NCBI GenBank assembly: GCA_963729875.1
Contig: CAVSPR010000006.1
Location: 62,001 to 126,000, forward strand
Direction: 5' to 3'
Source of the DNA: DATBSL01 sp963729875
Lineage (GTDB): Bacteria; Acidobacteriota; Vicinamibacteria; Fen-336
Length of the DNA stretch: 64,000 nt
Shown: positions 33,792 to 44,535 of the stretch, piece after piece
Position numbering within the stretch: position 1 is the stretch's first letter
Layout: every line of letters starts with the position of its first letter
Position numbers and translations under genes: made by a program
The notes under the pieces: model-generated
Databases searched by the model: none
The model's input: only the letters and a program-made list of their open reading frames with translations
Told to the model about the DNA's origin: nothing

Positions 33792-36506
33792 TCATCGACG
33801 TGGATCCCTCGCCAGCTCCGCCGTCCAGCCGAGCACGGCCGAGATCGGCTCCCGCCCTTCGACCAGGCTGCGGTTGAGGAGGAATCTTCGGCCGTCCGGG
33901 AAGACGTCGTACTGGCGGTCGGACGCCTCCTCGAGGCGAGTGGTGAAGAGGGTCGTCGGCGGGCCGAAGCTCGGCGGATCGAGCGACCGGACGGTCACCG
34001 CCAGAAGGCGCCCATTCTCGTCGACGTAGAAGAGCTCCCGTCCGTCCCGCCGCCAGCGGGGCGCGAACCCGCCTTCGGTCGAGACGCGGATCTCCCCGCT
34101 CGCGCTGTCGAGGGCGCGCACGTACACCTCCCAGCGCCGCGACGCGTCGGAGGTGTAGGCGATCCAGCGGCCGTCCGGCGACAGGTCGGACGCCCACTCC
34201 GAGGCGTGCTCCTGGCCGAGACGGCGCGGGCTGGGGTCCCCGTCGAGGGAGCGGATCCAGAGGGAGTTCCCGCCATGCGGGCTGGTCTGCGCGTACACCA
34301 GCCGCCGGCCGTCGGGAGTCCAGGCGTCGGGGCTGGCGAAGGTTTCGGCCGTGAACAGCGCCCGCCCCTGGCCCGGCCGGTCTGCCGCCATGCGGAAGAT
34401 GCCGCTCGTCCCCGGCTTGCTGCCGGTCGACGCGTAGGCGATCTCGCGGCCGTCGGGAGACCAGGCCGAGAGCGTGTCGTCGCTCGAGTCGAACGTGAGG
34501 CGGGTCACGACCTTGCGCTCGAGCTCGTGAAGCCAGAGGCCCCCGCTCGCCGCGCCCGGCTCGTAGTGGGTGAGGGCCAGCCGCCGGCCGTCGGGCGACA
34601 GGCGCGGGGCGTAGTACCAGGTGTTGGCCTCCGCGGCGAGCGTCTGGAGCTCGACCCCCGCCCGGTCGGTGACCACCAGCCGCGTCGCGCCCCGCTTGTC
34701 GGCTCGGTAGGCGATCATGCCGTTCGCGGCGGCCGTGAGCGAGCGCAGGCCGGACACCGCGACGGTTCCGGGCAGCGAGATGCCGAGGGGAACCGGATCG
34801 CCGACCAGCTCGTTCCGTCGATCGTCGAAGCGGTGGGCGACGAGCGAGTCTCCGGTCACGTAGAGGACGTAGCCGGGCGCCGCCCAGATCCCCGCGGAGG
34901 TGACGGGCCCGAGCAGCTTCGAGTCGAGCGATCCGAGCTCACCCAGCCAGAGCGTTCCGGGCTCGATGCCGGTGCCGGTCGAAGCGTAGAAGAGGAAGCG
35001 CTTGCCGTCGGGCAGGAAGCTCGGGAAGCGATGCGTCCCGATGCTGCTGCCCTCCGCGATCCGGGTCGCCGCTTCGACCTTTCCGCCGCGAGCCGGAACG
35101 GCCCAGAGCGGGCCGACGAAGCTGGGCGCGAAGAGGATCACGTCCCCCGCGCCCCAGGTGCCTCCCCGCATGTCCTGCGTCGAGCCGGTGTCGGCGACGA
35201 CCTGGGGCTGGCCACCGAACAGCTCGGTCACCTTGAGGCGGTTCTGCGCAAAGAAGCCGATCCGGCGGCCGTCCGGCGACCAGAACGGATACCGCGCGTC
35301 GGTGGTGCCGGGCAGCATCTTCGCATCGGCCGCCGCCAGGTCCCGGATCCAGAGCGCCGTGCGTCCGTCCTCCCCCCGGGCCACGACGGCGAGCTTCTGT
35401 CCGTCGGGCGAGAGCGCCAGGCCGCTCACCAGGCTCGTGCCGTCGGGGGCCGGGATCTGGAAGACGGCGTGGAACGGCCGCTCGTTCCCGCCGCCGGTTC
35501 GCGAGGGAAGGCTGCGAGTCAGCAGCGACCCGAGCACGAGGCCGGCCCCGAGCGCGCCGGCGCCCACGAGCCAGATCGCACGACCGCGCCGGGCAGGGGC
35601 GACGACCGCGCCCGTCCCCTTCGCGGCCACGGCGTCGTCGATCGTGATCCGCGCGTCGGCGATGTCGTGAAGGCGATTCTTCGGGTTGCGCTCGAGGCAG
35701 CGACCGAGCAGCCTCCGCAGCTCCGCCGGAACCGGTGGCGGCAAGGCCTCCCAGTCGATCTCCTGCCGGAGCACCGACGCGAGCACGTCGCTCACGGTGT
35801 CGCCGGCGAAGAGGTGTCGGCCGGTGAGCATCTCGTAGAGCACGACACCGAAGGCCCAGATGTCGGCTCGCTTGTCGAGGGGCCTGCCTCTCGCCTGCTC
35901 GGGCGACATGTAGGCGGCGGTGCCGAGGATCAGGCCGGCGGCGGTGCCCGTGTGGGCAAGGGTTGGAGACTGCGAGAGGTCTCCGCTCGACCCGCCGTCC
36001 GTCCCGTCGCCCGCCCACGCCTTGGCCAGGCCGAAGTCCAGGACCTTGACCGTGCCGTCCGGAGTGACCTTGATGTTGCCCGGCTTCAGGTCGCGGTGGA
36101 CGATGCCCTTGTCGTGGGCGGCCTCGAGCGCCTCGGCGACCTGCTTCGCGATCGCCAGGGCTTCGTCGACGGGGACGGGCCCGCGCTTCAGGCGCTCGGC
36201 GAGGTCCTCGCCCTCGACGAGCTCCATCGCCAGGAAGTGGATGCCCGAGCCGTCGTCGAGCCTCGCACGCTCGAACCCGTAGACGTGCGCGATGTTGGAA
36301 TGGTTGAGCGAGGCGAGCAGCTTCGCCTCCCGCTCGAAGCGCGCGAGACGGTCGGCGTCGCCCGCGACCTCGGCGGGCAGCACCTTGATCGCCACCTCGC
36401 GCCCGAGCTTCGTGTCGGTGGCGCGATACACCTCGCCCATGCCGCCCGCGCCGATCGGGGCGACGATCCCGTAAGGGCCGAGGCGGGCTCCGGGGACGAG
36501 GCTCAC
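33792..36506 (-). CDS. Receptor Ser/Thr kinase with TolB/PD40 propeller
   Basis: An intact 904-residue protein from GTG 36506. Kinase domain about 11-280: GAGGMGEVY, Lys41, HRDLKPGN 137-144, DFG 157-159 and AAYMSPEQARGRPLDKRADI. A single membrane span lies at about 310-330 (AIWLVGAGALGAGLVLGSLL). The remaining 570 residues form a TolB/PD40-type propeller with repeated blades (LALSPDGQKLAVVA, PFWSPDGRRIGFF, LSPDGRRLALTHY, DLSPDGRWIAYTS). The topology is cytoplasmic kinase with an extracytoplasmic sensor. The start codon overlaps the upstream kinase stop in GTGA (36503-36506), so translation is coupled. The signal and the phosphorylated targets are unknown. Confidence 0.92.
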   Translation of the reverse strand: MSLVPGARLGPYGIVAPIGAGGMGEVYRATDTKLGREVAIKVLPAEVAGDADRLARFEREAKLLASLNHSNIAHVYGFERARLDDGSGIHFLAMELVEGEDLAERLKRGPVPVDEALAIAKQVAEALEAAHDKGIVHRDLKPGNIKVTPDGTVKVLDFGLAKAWAGDGTDGGSSGDLSQSPTLAHTGTAAGLILGTAAYMSPEQARGRPLDKRADIWAFGVVLYEMLTGRHLFAGDTVSDVLASVLRQEIDWEALPPPVPAELRRLLGRCLERNPKNRLHDIADARITIDDAVAAKGTGAVVAPARRGRAIWLVGAGALGAGLVLGSLLTRSLPSRTGGGNERPFHAVFQIPAPDGTSLVSGLALSPDGQKLAVVARGEDGRTALWIRDLAAADAKMLPGTTDARYPFWSPDGRRIGFFAQNRLKVTELFGGQPQVVADTGSTQDMRGGTWGAGDVILFAPSFVGPLWAVPARGGKVEAATRIAEGSSIGTHRFPSFLPDGKRFLFYASTGTGIEPGTLWLGELGSLDSKLLGPVTSAGIWAAPGYVLYVTGDSLVAHRFDDRRNELVGDPVPLGISLPGTVAVSGLRSLTAAANGMIAYRADKRGATRLVVTDRAGVELQTLAAEANTWYYAPRLSPDGRRLALTHYEPGAASGGLWLHELERKVVTRLTFDSSDDTLSAWSPDGREIAYASTGSKPGTSGIFRMAADRPGQGRALFTAETFASPDAWTPDGRRLVYAQTSPHGGNSLWIRSLDGDPSPRRLGQEHASEWASDLSPDGRWIAYTSDASRRWEVYVRALDSASGEIRVSTEGGFAPRWRRDGRELFYVDENGRLLAVTVRSLDPPSFGPPTTLFTTRLEEASDRQYDVFPDGRRFLLNRSLVEGREPISAVLGWTAELARDPRR

Positions 36507-39084
36507 GGCCGGCCCTCGACCAGCGTCAGCGTGCTGAGCATGCGCCGGAAGCGCATCATGTAGTAGCGCGCGTCGGGGGTCGTGATGAGCTGGCCGTAGA
36601 TCACCCCCGCGGGATCGAGCGGCGCGATGCGCAGGCGCGTCTCGCGCCGGCCGGTCTCGAGGTCGAGCCGGACGAGCTCTCCCGGAAGGCTGCGGTCCCA
36701 GACGAAGAGCGCCCGGCCCGAGGGGTCCCAGGCGACGGGGACCTCGCCCCGGCGCGCGCCCGTCACCGGAACGGGCGCGCCGCCGCCGACCGCGTGGATG
36801 CGCAGGTCGCCCTCGGCGTCGAGCGCCGCCACCCGCTCGCCGTCGGGCGACAAGGTGACCGACGTCATGCCCTCGGGGGTGACGGCCCTCGGAAGGGCGC
36901 CACCGGCGCTGTCGACGACGTACGCGCGCGCGCCTTCCCCGGGGGCGTTGCCGAGGAAGCCGAAACGACGCCCATCGGCCGAGGAGGTCACGTGGTTCAC
37001 CCCGCCGATCTGCGGCTCCACCGATCCCAGGCTGAGCCGGCGGGGCTGTCCCGGACCCGTGGGATAGAGGGTCAGCTGCCGCCGATCGCCGGCGAGGAGC
37101 GCCGTGATGACCCACTTCCCGTCCGGCGTGACGCCACCCGCGGCCCCCGGCCCCAGGCGGGCGGGCGAGCTGCCGCCGCTCCGGCGCACGTACACGATGT
37201 ACTCGCGATCGGGGGTCACGATCGAGTTGAGCTCCCCGGCGAAGAACGACCCGTCGGGCGCGATCCCGCCGAGCGCGTCGTCGGTCCACCAGGAGTAGGG
37301 CCGCGCGCGCTCGTCCCCGGCCAGGCGGCCCTCGATCTCGGCCCGGGTCTCGTCGGTGGTGATCAGCAGCCTCCCGTCCGCCGCCACGTCGTGCAGCCGC
37401 GTCATGCACGGGAACGACAGCACCCGCCTCGGCGTGCGCCCGGGGGCGAACTCCCAGATCGCGCTGCCGCCGCTCCGGTCGCCCGCGCTCGCCCAGACGG
37501 CGTCGCCCCCCGGCGACCACGCGAGGCCCTGGAGGGCGTTGAGGTCGGGCGAGACCCGCTCGGCCTTGCCGTCCCCTCCCACGATCGACACGAAACCGCG
37601 GTCGTCCGCGGGGAACGGGTGGTCGACGAAGGCGACGCGTCGGCCGTCGCGCGCGAGGCGCGGCAGGGCGATCCACCCCTGGTTGCGGAAGAGCACGGTG
37701 CCGATCGGGTACTCGAGCTGGTAGCCGGAGCCCGCCGGGCGGACGGCGGCGAAGGTCGCGCCGTCCGCCGCGATGTCGGCGTCGAGGACGTTCTCGAGGA
37801 TGGGCTGCGGGGAGCCGCCGTCGAGCGAGACGCGGGCGAGCGTCCCCACGCGCAGCCAGCTGCCGACGTTGCGCCGGTCGAGGAGCACGGCCATGTCGCC
37901 GCCTCGCGAGATGCCGGCCACGTCCGCCGGCGGCAGGCCCAGGGGCCGTGACTCGATAGCGTCGGGGCGGGTCGAGAACAGCGCCACCGGCGCGCCCTCG
38001 AAGGCGCCGCCGTACACGATCGCCTGCTGGTCGGGGGCGAAGCGGGCCGAGTGGACCATCCCGCGCTGGTACGTGAGCTGGCGGAACGTGGGCAGCTCCT
38101 TCGGGCGCTGGCGGGTCAGGAGCATCCCGCCGGCGGCCGACACCGCGGCCACGGCGAGGACGGCGAGCACGCGAAGGGCCTGCCCCGGGCCCGAGAAGGC
38201 GCCTCGGCCGGGGTCGGCGCGTGGCGGCCGGAGACCGCGCTGGCGGTGGCGCTCTCGAGGGCGAAGGCGAGGTCGCGGGCGGACTGGAAACGCTCCGCCG
38301 GCGCTTTCTCCAGGCACCGCTCGACCACCCGGGCGAGGGCCGGCGGGCACCCGTCGGGGAGCGCCCGGGCCTCCTCTCGCAGGATCGCGGTCATGGTCTC
38401 GGCGCCGGTCTCGCGGAGGAAGGCGCGCTGCCCGGTGAGCATCTCGTGGACGACGCAGCCCAGGGAGAAGATGTCGGACCGTGCGTCCACCACCTGTCCC
38501 CGGACCTGCTCCGGCGACATGTAGCCGACCGTCCCGAGCACCGTGCCCGCGTCGGTCGGTCGCGCGAGGGTCGGCGAGCGCGTGTCGGACGCTTCGAGCG
38601 TCGGGCCGTCCTGCCGCGCCAGGCCGAAGTCGAGGATCTTCACGCGCCCGTCCGCGGTGACGAACAGGTTCTCGGGCTTCAGGTCGCGGTGGACGATCCC
38701 CTTCTCGTGCGCGGCGGCGAGGCCCCGCGCGACCTGGGCCGCGTACTCCGCCGCCTTGCGCACGGGAAGGGGCCCGCCGGCGAGGCGCTCGCGCAGCGTC
38801 TCGCCCTCGAGCAGCTCCGTGACGGCGTAGGCCGTTCCCGCATCGGAGCCGAAGTCGAAGAGGGCCAGGATGTTCGGGTGGGAGAGCGCCGCCACCGCGC
38901 GGGCCTCGCGCTCGAAGCGGGCGAGGCGCTCGGCGTCGGCGGAGAAGGTCTCGGGCAGGACCTTCAGCGCGACGTCGCGGCCGAGCCGCGTGTCCCGCGC
39001 GCGGTACACCTCGCCCATGCCGCCGGCGCCGATCGGCGCGACGATCTCGTAAGGGCCCAGACGACCGCCTGGAGAGAGGCCCAC
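36503..39084 (-). CDS. Receptor Ser/Thr kinase with propeller-like sensor, divergent type (one frameshift)
   Basis: Starts at GTG 39084 with AAGGAG 7 bp upstream. Kinase about 11-290: GAGGMGEVY, Lys41, HRDLKPEN 132-139, DFG 152-154 and VGYMSPEQVRGQ. One indel between about 38175 and 38205, in the linker before the membrane span (LRVLAVLAVAAVSAAGGMLL), moves the rest to another frame. The extracytoplasmic part (38120 to 36503) has fewer SPDG blades than its neighbours, with RFAPDQQAIVYGG, ITPDREYIVYVRRSGG and LSPDGERVAAL. Its kinase (VTELLEGETLRERL) also differs from the ELVEGEDLAERLKRG type, so it is a distant paralog placed within the array. It has its own TAGAAT at 39115-39120. Confidence 0.82.
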
Positions 39085-39114
39085 TTCCCGGCTCCTTCTT
39101 GTTGCGAGAGACCG

Positions 39115-39120
39115 ATTCTA
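39115..39120 (-). promoter_or_regulatory. Candidate -10 element of the 36503-39084 kinase
   Basis: TAGAAT on the minus strand in the 112-bp gap between two kinase genes, 30 bp upstream of the GTG start. It suggests that the array is read as several transcripts. Confidence 0.4.
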
Positions 39121-39196
39121 CCGGATGGTGCGCCCGTCCGCTGCCGGCCTCGCGCCCGTCGTCTGGCCGACCATCGCGACGGGCTCCCGCTCCCGG

Positions 39197-41878
39197 TCAC
39201 TCACGCGGCCGGCCTCCCCGGACGGCGTCGGGGGACCAGCCGAGAGCGATCATCAGGGTGCTGGTCTGCTTCTGCTCGAGCTGCCGGGGCATCACGAACC
39301 CGTGCCCTCCCGGCCCGATGTCCCAGGACGCCATCACGTCGTCGAAGGTCGGGGGCAGGACGCCTTCGAAGACCTTGCGGGGTGGCGACGACTGGAGGCT
39401 CGCCGCCGCTCGCAGCGAGGCCGTCATCATCGTGGTGCCGCTCTGATAGAAGATCTCGCCTCCCCGGCGGCCCCACACGGGGCTCGTTCCGCCTCCCACG
39501 GACACCTGGCGCCTCGCCCCCGGCCCCGGGAAGGGCAGGACGTAGACCTCGTTGTGGCCGGTCTCGTCGGAGACATAGGCGAGGAGGCGCCCGTCGGGGG
39601 AGAACGTCGCCGCGCTCTCGTTGAAGCGGGACCCCAGCACGACGTGCGACTCGCGCGTGTCGAGGGAGAGGGTCCAGACGTCCGACCCGGTCTCGGGTGT
39701 GTCCTCGGAGAAGGCGACGACCCTTCCGTCGGGCGAGATCGAGGTGGGGACTTGAGGCAGCTTCCGCCTGAGAAGCGCTTCCGGCTGGCCGCTGCCGTCC
39801 GCCCGCACCCGGCCGAGATCGTCATCCGCTGAGCCGGAAAAGACGATCCAATCGCCGTCCGGCGACCAGACCGGGTTGGTGGCTCCCTGCGCGAGCCGCG
39901 CGAGGACGCCTCGCTCGATCTCGAAGGTCCAGACCTCGTCGTCGGCGGTCCCGATCCAGAGGGCGAGGCGTCGGCCGTCGGGCGACGTGCGCACCATGAT
40001 GAAGGGCCGGGTCTCGCGGGTCAGCGTCTCCATCCGGCCCTGAAGGTCCGAGCGGACCAGCATCCGGTTGTCGACGTCGACCGAGCCGGGAAGGGACACG
40101 AGCGTGCCGGTCCGGGAGAGCGCGTAGTGGGCGCTGCCCGTGCCCAGGGAGTGGCTCACGCCCTCGAGGGCGGTGAAGGGGGGGCCGGTGACCGCCAGGC
40201 GGACCGGATCGAAGGGTGCAGCCAGCAGCGCCCCCCCGCGCGCGTAGACGAGGTGGCCGGTGGACGCGTAGCTCGGCCCGGTGCCGCCGTCGATGACGTG
40301 CTTGCGCTCCCCGCTCTTGAGCGAGACGGCGGCGATGGGCGCGTCGTCGAACGTCTGCAGCCCCTTCGTCTTGAGGGTGAAGAGCACCGCGTCCGCGCCG
40401 GCGACGAGGCTGGGCCAGCGGTGGCTCAGCTCGTGGCGCGACCGGTCGAGCTCGGTGAGCGGCCGAGGGCTTCCCCCGCCGGCCGGGATGCGCAGGAGCC
40501 CGCTGCCGGCGTCGGCGGCGAAGATGATCTCGTCGCCGTCGCTCCAGCAGCCTCCCCGGTTGTCGTGAGCGGGGGCGAGGGCCACCGGCGCGCCGCCCTC
40601 GACCGAGACCTTCTTCAGCATGCGGTCGGCGAAGAAGCCGATCCACGTGCCGTCGGGGGAGAAGAAGGGGTTTGAGGCTCCCGCGGTCTCGGGGAGCGCT
40701 CGCGCCTCCAGCGAGTCCATCCTTCTCAGGTAGAGCCGCTCGGTCGGCCCTCCGGAGGCGACGTAGGCCAGGAGCCGGCCATCTCGGGAGACCGCGAGGC
40801 CGCCGAACTGGTGCCAGGAGCTGCTGAGCAGGGGCTGGCCGGTGTCGATGGCGAAGCGCAGGAGCGGCGGCGGCGCTACCCTCTCGACCCTCGCGGCCAT
40901 CCGGCCGCCCACGGCCCCCGCGAGCGCGACCAGCACGGCGCCCACCACCGCGACCCACGGTGCGATCCCGCGGGCGCCGCGGTCCGCGGCCTCGGCCGGG
41001 GTCGCCGCGGAGCGTCCGGGCCCAAGGGCCACGCGCGCCTCGCCGACGTCGCGCAGGCGGTTGCGGGGGTCGCGGTCGAGGCACCGTCGCAGCAGGTGGG
41101 CGACCCCCGCCGGCGTACCGGGGGGCAGCGCCGGCCAATCGACCTCCCGCGTCAGGACCGCCGCGAGCACGTCGGTCACCGTCTCGCCGTCGAAGAGCCT
41201 CCGCCCCGTCAGCGTCTCGAACAGCAGCACGCCGAAGGCCCAGATGTCCGCCCGCTTGTCGACTGGCCGGCCCCGGGCCTGCTCCGGCGCCATGTAGGCG
41301 GCGGTGCCGAGGATGATCCCGGCGGCGGTGCCGGTGTGGGCGAGGGTGGGGGACTGCGAGAGGTCGGCGGAGGTCGCTTCGGCCCCCTCGCCGGTCCAGG
41401 CCTTCGCGAGGCCGAAGTCGAGGACCTTGACCTTCCCGTCCGGAGTCACCTTCACGTTCGCGGGCTTGAGGTCGCGGTGAACGATACCCTTCTCGTGGGC
41501 CTCCTCGAGGGCGGCGGCGACCTGCCTCGCGATGGCGATCGCCTCGTCGACGGGGATGGCCCCACGCTTCAGCCGCTGGGCGAGGTCCTCTCCCTCGACC
41601 AGCTCCATGGCGAGGAAGTGGACCGTGGCCCCGTCTTCGAGGCGTGCGCTCTCGAAGCCGTAGAGGTGGGCGATGCCCGGGTGGTTGAGGGAGGCGAGCA
41701 GCTTCGCCTCGCGCTCGAACCGGGCGAGTCGCTCGGGGTCGGCCGCGAAGGCCTCGGGCAGGAGCTTGAGGGCCACGTCCCGGCCGAGCTTCATGTCGGT
41801 CGCGCGGTACACCTCGCCCATGCCCCCGGCGCCCAGGGGAGCGGTGATCCGGTAGTGCGCGAGCGTCTGGCCGATCAA
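39197..41878 (-). CDS. Receptor Ser/Thr kinase with TolB/PD40 propeller
   Basis: An intact 893-residue protein. The start is TTG 41878 (MIGQTLAHYRITAPLGAGG), because homologous starts line up there and no ATG or GTG is near; the TTG overlaps the upstream kinase stop as TTGA. Kinase about 9-280: Lys38, HRDLKPAN 134-141, DFG 154-156 and AAYMAPEQARGRP. Membrane span about 305-325 (IAPWVAVVGAVLVALAGAVG). The propeller follows with FFSPDGTWIGFFAD, VWSPDGDWIVFSG, SISPDGRVVAFSE and FSPDGRLLAYVSDETG. It is most similar to the gene directly upstream, consistent with tandem duplication. A 112-bp gap separates its end from the next kinase. Confidence 0.92.
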   Translation of the reverse strand: MIGQTLAHYRITAPLGAGGMGEVYRATDMKLGRDVALKLLPEAFAADPERLARFEREAKLLASLNHPGIAHLYGFESARLEDGATVHFLAMELVEGEDLAQRLKRGAIPVDEAIAIARQVAAALEEAHEKGIVHRDLKPANVKVTPDGKVKVLDFGLAKAWTGEGAEATSADLSQSPTLAHTGTAAGIILGTAAYMAPEQARGRPVDKRADIWAFGVLLFETLTGRRLFDGETVTDVLAAVLTREVDWPALPPGTPAGVAHLLRRCLDRDPRNRLRDVGEARVALGPGRSAATPAEAADRGARGIAPWVAVVGAVLVALAGAVGGRMAARVERVAPPPLLRFAIDTGQPLLSSSWHQFGGLAVSRDGRLLAYVASGGPTERLYLRRMDSLEARALPETAGASNPFFSPDGTWIGFFADRMLKKVSVEGGAPVALAPAHDNRGGCWSDGDEIIFAADAGSGLLRIPAGGGSPRPLTELDRSRHELSHRWPSLVAGADAVLFTLKTKGLQTFDDAPIAAVSLKSGERKHVIDGGTGPSYASTGHLVYARGGALLAAPFDPVRLAVTGPPFTALEGVSHSLGTGSAHYALSRTGTLVSLPGSVDVDNRMLVRSDLQGRMETLTRETRPFIMVRTSPDGRRLALWIGTADDEVWTFEIERGVLARLAQGATNPVWSPDGDWIVFSGSADDDLGRVRADGSGQPEALLRRKLPQVPTSISPDGRVVAFSEDTPETGSDVWTLSLDTRESHVVLGSRFNESAATFSPDGRLLAYVSDETGHNEVYVLPFPGPGARRQVSVGGGTSPVWGRRGGEIFYQSGTTMMTASLRAAASLQSSPPRKVFEGVLPPTFDDVMASWDIGPGGHGFVMPRQLEQKQTSTLMIALGWSPDAVRGGRPRE

Positions 41879-44535
41879 GGTCGGGTTCCCGTCCGGAGCA
41901 GGATCGGCGAGGCCTCCGCGGCGCCGACCGTGACGATCGCGAGGAACCGCCCGTCCGGGGCCACGTCGTACGGTGTGGATCCCCCGGCGATGGCCGGACG
42001 CAGGCTCGCGTCCCGGAAGAGCGGCCGGGCGGTGCCGAGGGCGAGCTCGCCCCCGGCGGGGGCGACCGGGACGGCGACGAGCGTGCGGTCCGGGGCGAGG
42101 TAGAAGAGCTCCCGGCCGTCGTGCCGCCAGACCGGCGAAGCGCCTCCGGTCGTGGAAACCTGCCACCTCGCCGTCGAGGGAGGGAAGGTCCGGACGAAGA
42201 CCTCGGAGCGGCCGGTCTCGTCGGAGACGTAGGCGAGGAAACGCCCGTCGGGCGAGAACGCCGACCCCCATTCCTCGGCGGGCGTCTGCGCGAACGCGAA
42301 GGGGCGGCCCCCTCCCGTCGTGGGCAGGATCCAGATGTCCCGGGGCTTTCCGGGCTCGCTCTGCGTGTAGCTCAGGAACCGCCCGTCCGGCGACCAGCTC
42401 TCGGGGAACTTCCAGACCGCGTTCACGACGATCGGCGTGGGGTTCCCCGGCGCGCCGATCTCCTGGCGGTACAGGTCGAACGCCCCCTCGGAGTCCCACG
42501 AGAAGGCGACCGACCGCCCGTCGGGGGAGAAGAGGCAGGCGGACTGGTTGCCGGCGCCGAGCGTCACGCGCGTCTTCGTCCCTGTCGCGGCGTCGAGGGC
42601 GTAGAGCGCGGAGGTGTCCTTCACGGGGTCCGTGATGTCCACGACGACGCGGCGGCCGTCCGGGGAGAGAGCCATGTCGCCGACCCGCGCCGGCGGTCCC
42701 ACCGTGCCGACCCTCCGCCCCTCGCGGTCGATCCACGTGAGCTGGCTCTCGACGAGGCCGCCCCGACGGTACGCGAGCGTGCCGTCCTCGGCCAGCGAGA
42801 ACGCGGTGAGCCCGTCCACGTTCGGGTCGCGCCAGATGTTCTCGGCCACGGGAAAGGGATCGCCCGAGACCGTCAGCGTCCGAGCGTCGAGGGCCTGGGC
42901 GAGCAGGGTCGTCTCGCGCACGAAGTAGAGCCGTCCCCGGGAGAAAGCACCGCCGGTGCTGGAGTCGACGAGACGGGTCCTCTGGCCGCCTTCCGCGGAT
43001 CCCACCTCGACCGCGAGTCGCCCCGGAGGCTTGGGCTTGCGGCTCATGAAGAGGAACCGCTTCCCGTCGGGCAGGAACCGCGGCCAGCGGTGCGAGGTCT
43101 CCTGGGCCCCCGGGTCGAGCGCCGTCACCGGGGTCGCTTCTCCCCCCGAGGCCGGGACGCGGAAGATCGGCCCCCCGCCCTCCGGGGAAAAGACGATCAG
43201 GCCCTGGGCTCCCCAGCTCCCTCCTCGATGGTCGGGTGCGTCGGCGAGTTCGCGCGCCGGCCCCCCGGCGAGATCGACGCGCTTCAGCTTCCCCTCCGCG
43301 AAGAAGCCGACCGACCGGCCGTCGGGAGAGAAGAAGGGGGCCCCCGCGCCCTCGGTCCCCGGGAGGGCTCGCGCCTCGAGGGCGTCGAGGCTCCGGACGT
43401 AGACCCTCGCCCGGCCGTCGGCGCCGGCTGCCGTGAAGACGATCTGTCGCCCGTCGAGCGAGAGGTCGATGGGGCCCGAGGACACCGTCTCGGAGGGGGG
43501 GAGCACCGCCAGGTTCAGGGCTCTCGCGGGCTCGGTCGTGGGGCGCGCCACGAACAGCGACCATCCCGCGGAGGCCGCGATCGCGAGCGCCGCCACCGCC
43601 CACGGGAGCACGGTCGTGGCCCGTCGCGGCGGCACGGGCCCGGAGGCCGCGGGCGCCGGCTCCTCCCCTTCCGCCAGCTCGATCCGGGCGTCGGCGATGT
43701 CGTGCAGCCGCAGCTTCGGGTCCTTCCGCAGGCAGCGCTCGAGGAGCCGGTGGACACGGGGCGGGATGCCGGCGGGAAGGGCGCCGAAGTCGGGCGCCGT
43801 CTTGAGCACCGCGGCCAGGATGTCGGAGACGGTCTCTCCCTCGAAGAGCCGGCGGCCGGCGAGCATCTCCCACAGCACGACTCCGAACGCCCAGATGTCG
43901 GCCCTCTTGTCGACGCTCCTTCCGCGCGCCTGCTCGGGGGACATGTAGGCGGCCGTGCCGAGGATGAGTCCGGCCTCGGTGCCGGTGTGGGCGAGGGTGG
44001 GGGACTGCGAGAGCGCCGGTGCGCTGCCGGAGAGCGGGTCGCCGGTCCCGCTCCAGGCCTTCGCGAGGCCGAAGTCGAGCACCTTGACCTTGCCGTCGGG
44101 GGTCAGCTTGACGTTGGCGGGCTTGAGGTCGCGGTGGACGATGCCCTTCTCATGCGCCTCCTCGAGCGCCTCGGCGACCTGGCGCGCGATCGGGATCGCC
44201 TCTTCGACCGGCACCGGCCCCCGCTTGAGCCGCTCGGCGAGGTCCTCGCCTTCGACCAGCTCCATGGCAAGGAAGTGGGCGGTGCTTCCGTCCGGAAGCA
44301 CCGCGCTCTCGAACCCGTACAGGTGGGCGATTCCAGGGTGGTTGAGGGAGGCGAGGACCTTCGCCTCTCGCTCGAAGCGGGCGAGGCGGTCAGCGTCGGC
44401 CGCGAAGGCCTCGGGCAGGAGCTTGATCGCGACGTCGCGCCCGAGCACCGTGTCGGTGGCGCGATAGACCTCTCCCATGCCGCCGGACCCGATCGCGGCG
44501 GCGATCCGGTAGTGCGCGATCGTCCGGCCGATCAG
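41875..44535 (-). CDS. Receptor Ser/Thr kinase with TolB/PD40 propeller, CTG start
   Basis: An intact 886-residue protein. The start appears to be CTG 44535 (MIGRTIAHYRIAAAIGSGG): GGAGGAG lies exactly 7 bp upstream, and no ATG, GTG or TTG is available in frame nearby. Kinase about 9-282: Lys38, HRDLKPAN 134-141, DFG 154-156, AAYMSPEQARGRS. Membrane span about 308-330 (VLPWAVAALAIAASAGWSLFV). The propeller follows with FFSPDGRSVGFFAEG, LSPDGRRVVVD, FSPDGRSVAFS and FSPDGRFLAYVSDETG. The start overlaps the stop of the small membrane-protein gene (CTGA), and the stop overlaps the next kinase start, so three genes are coupled. Confidence 0.9.
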   Translation of the reverse strand: MIGRTIAHYRIAAAIGSGGMGEVYRATDTVLGRDVAIKLLPEAFAADADRLARFEREAKVLASLNHPGIAHLYGFESAVLPDGSTAHFLAMELVEGEDLAERLKRGPVPVEEAIPIARQVAEALEEAHEKGIVHRDLKPANVKLTPDGKVKVLDFGLAKAWSGTGDPLSGSAPALSQSPTLAHTGTEAGLILGTAAYMSPEQARGRSVDKRADIWAFGVVLWEMLAGRRLFEGETVSDILAAVLKTAPDFGALPAGIPPRVHRLLERCLRKDPKLRLHDIADARIELAEGEEPAPAASGPVPPRRATTVLPWAVAALAIAASAGWSLFVARPTTEPARALNLAVLPPSETVSSGPIDLSLDGRQIVFTAAGADGRARVYVRSLDALEARALPGTEGAGAPFFSPDGRSVGFFAEGKLKRVDLAGGPARELADAPDHRGGSWGAQGLIVFSPEGGGPIFRVPASGGEATPVTALDPGAQETSHRWPRFLPDGKRFLFMSRKPKPPGRLAVEVGSAEGGQRTRLVDSSTGGAFSRGRLYFVRETTLLAQALDARTLTVSGDPFPVAENIWRDPNVDGLTAFSLAEDGTLAYRRGGLVESQLTWIDREGRRVGTVGPPARVGDMALSPDGRRVVVDITDPVKDTSALYALDAATGTKTRVTLGAGNQSACLFSPDGRSVAFSWDSEGAFDLYRQEIGAPGNPTPIVVNAVWKFPESWSPDGRFLSYTQSEPGKPRDIWILPTTGGGRPFAFAQTPAEEWGSAFSPDGRFLAYVSDETGRSEVFVRTFPPSTARWQVSTTGGASPVWRHDGRELFYLAPDRTLVAVPVAPAGGELALGTARPLFRDASLRPAIAGGSTPYDVAPDGRFLAIVTVGAAEASPILLRTGTRP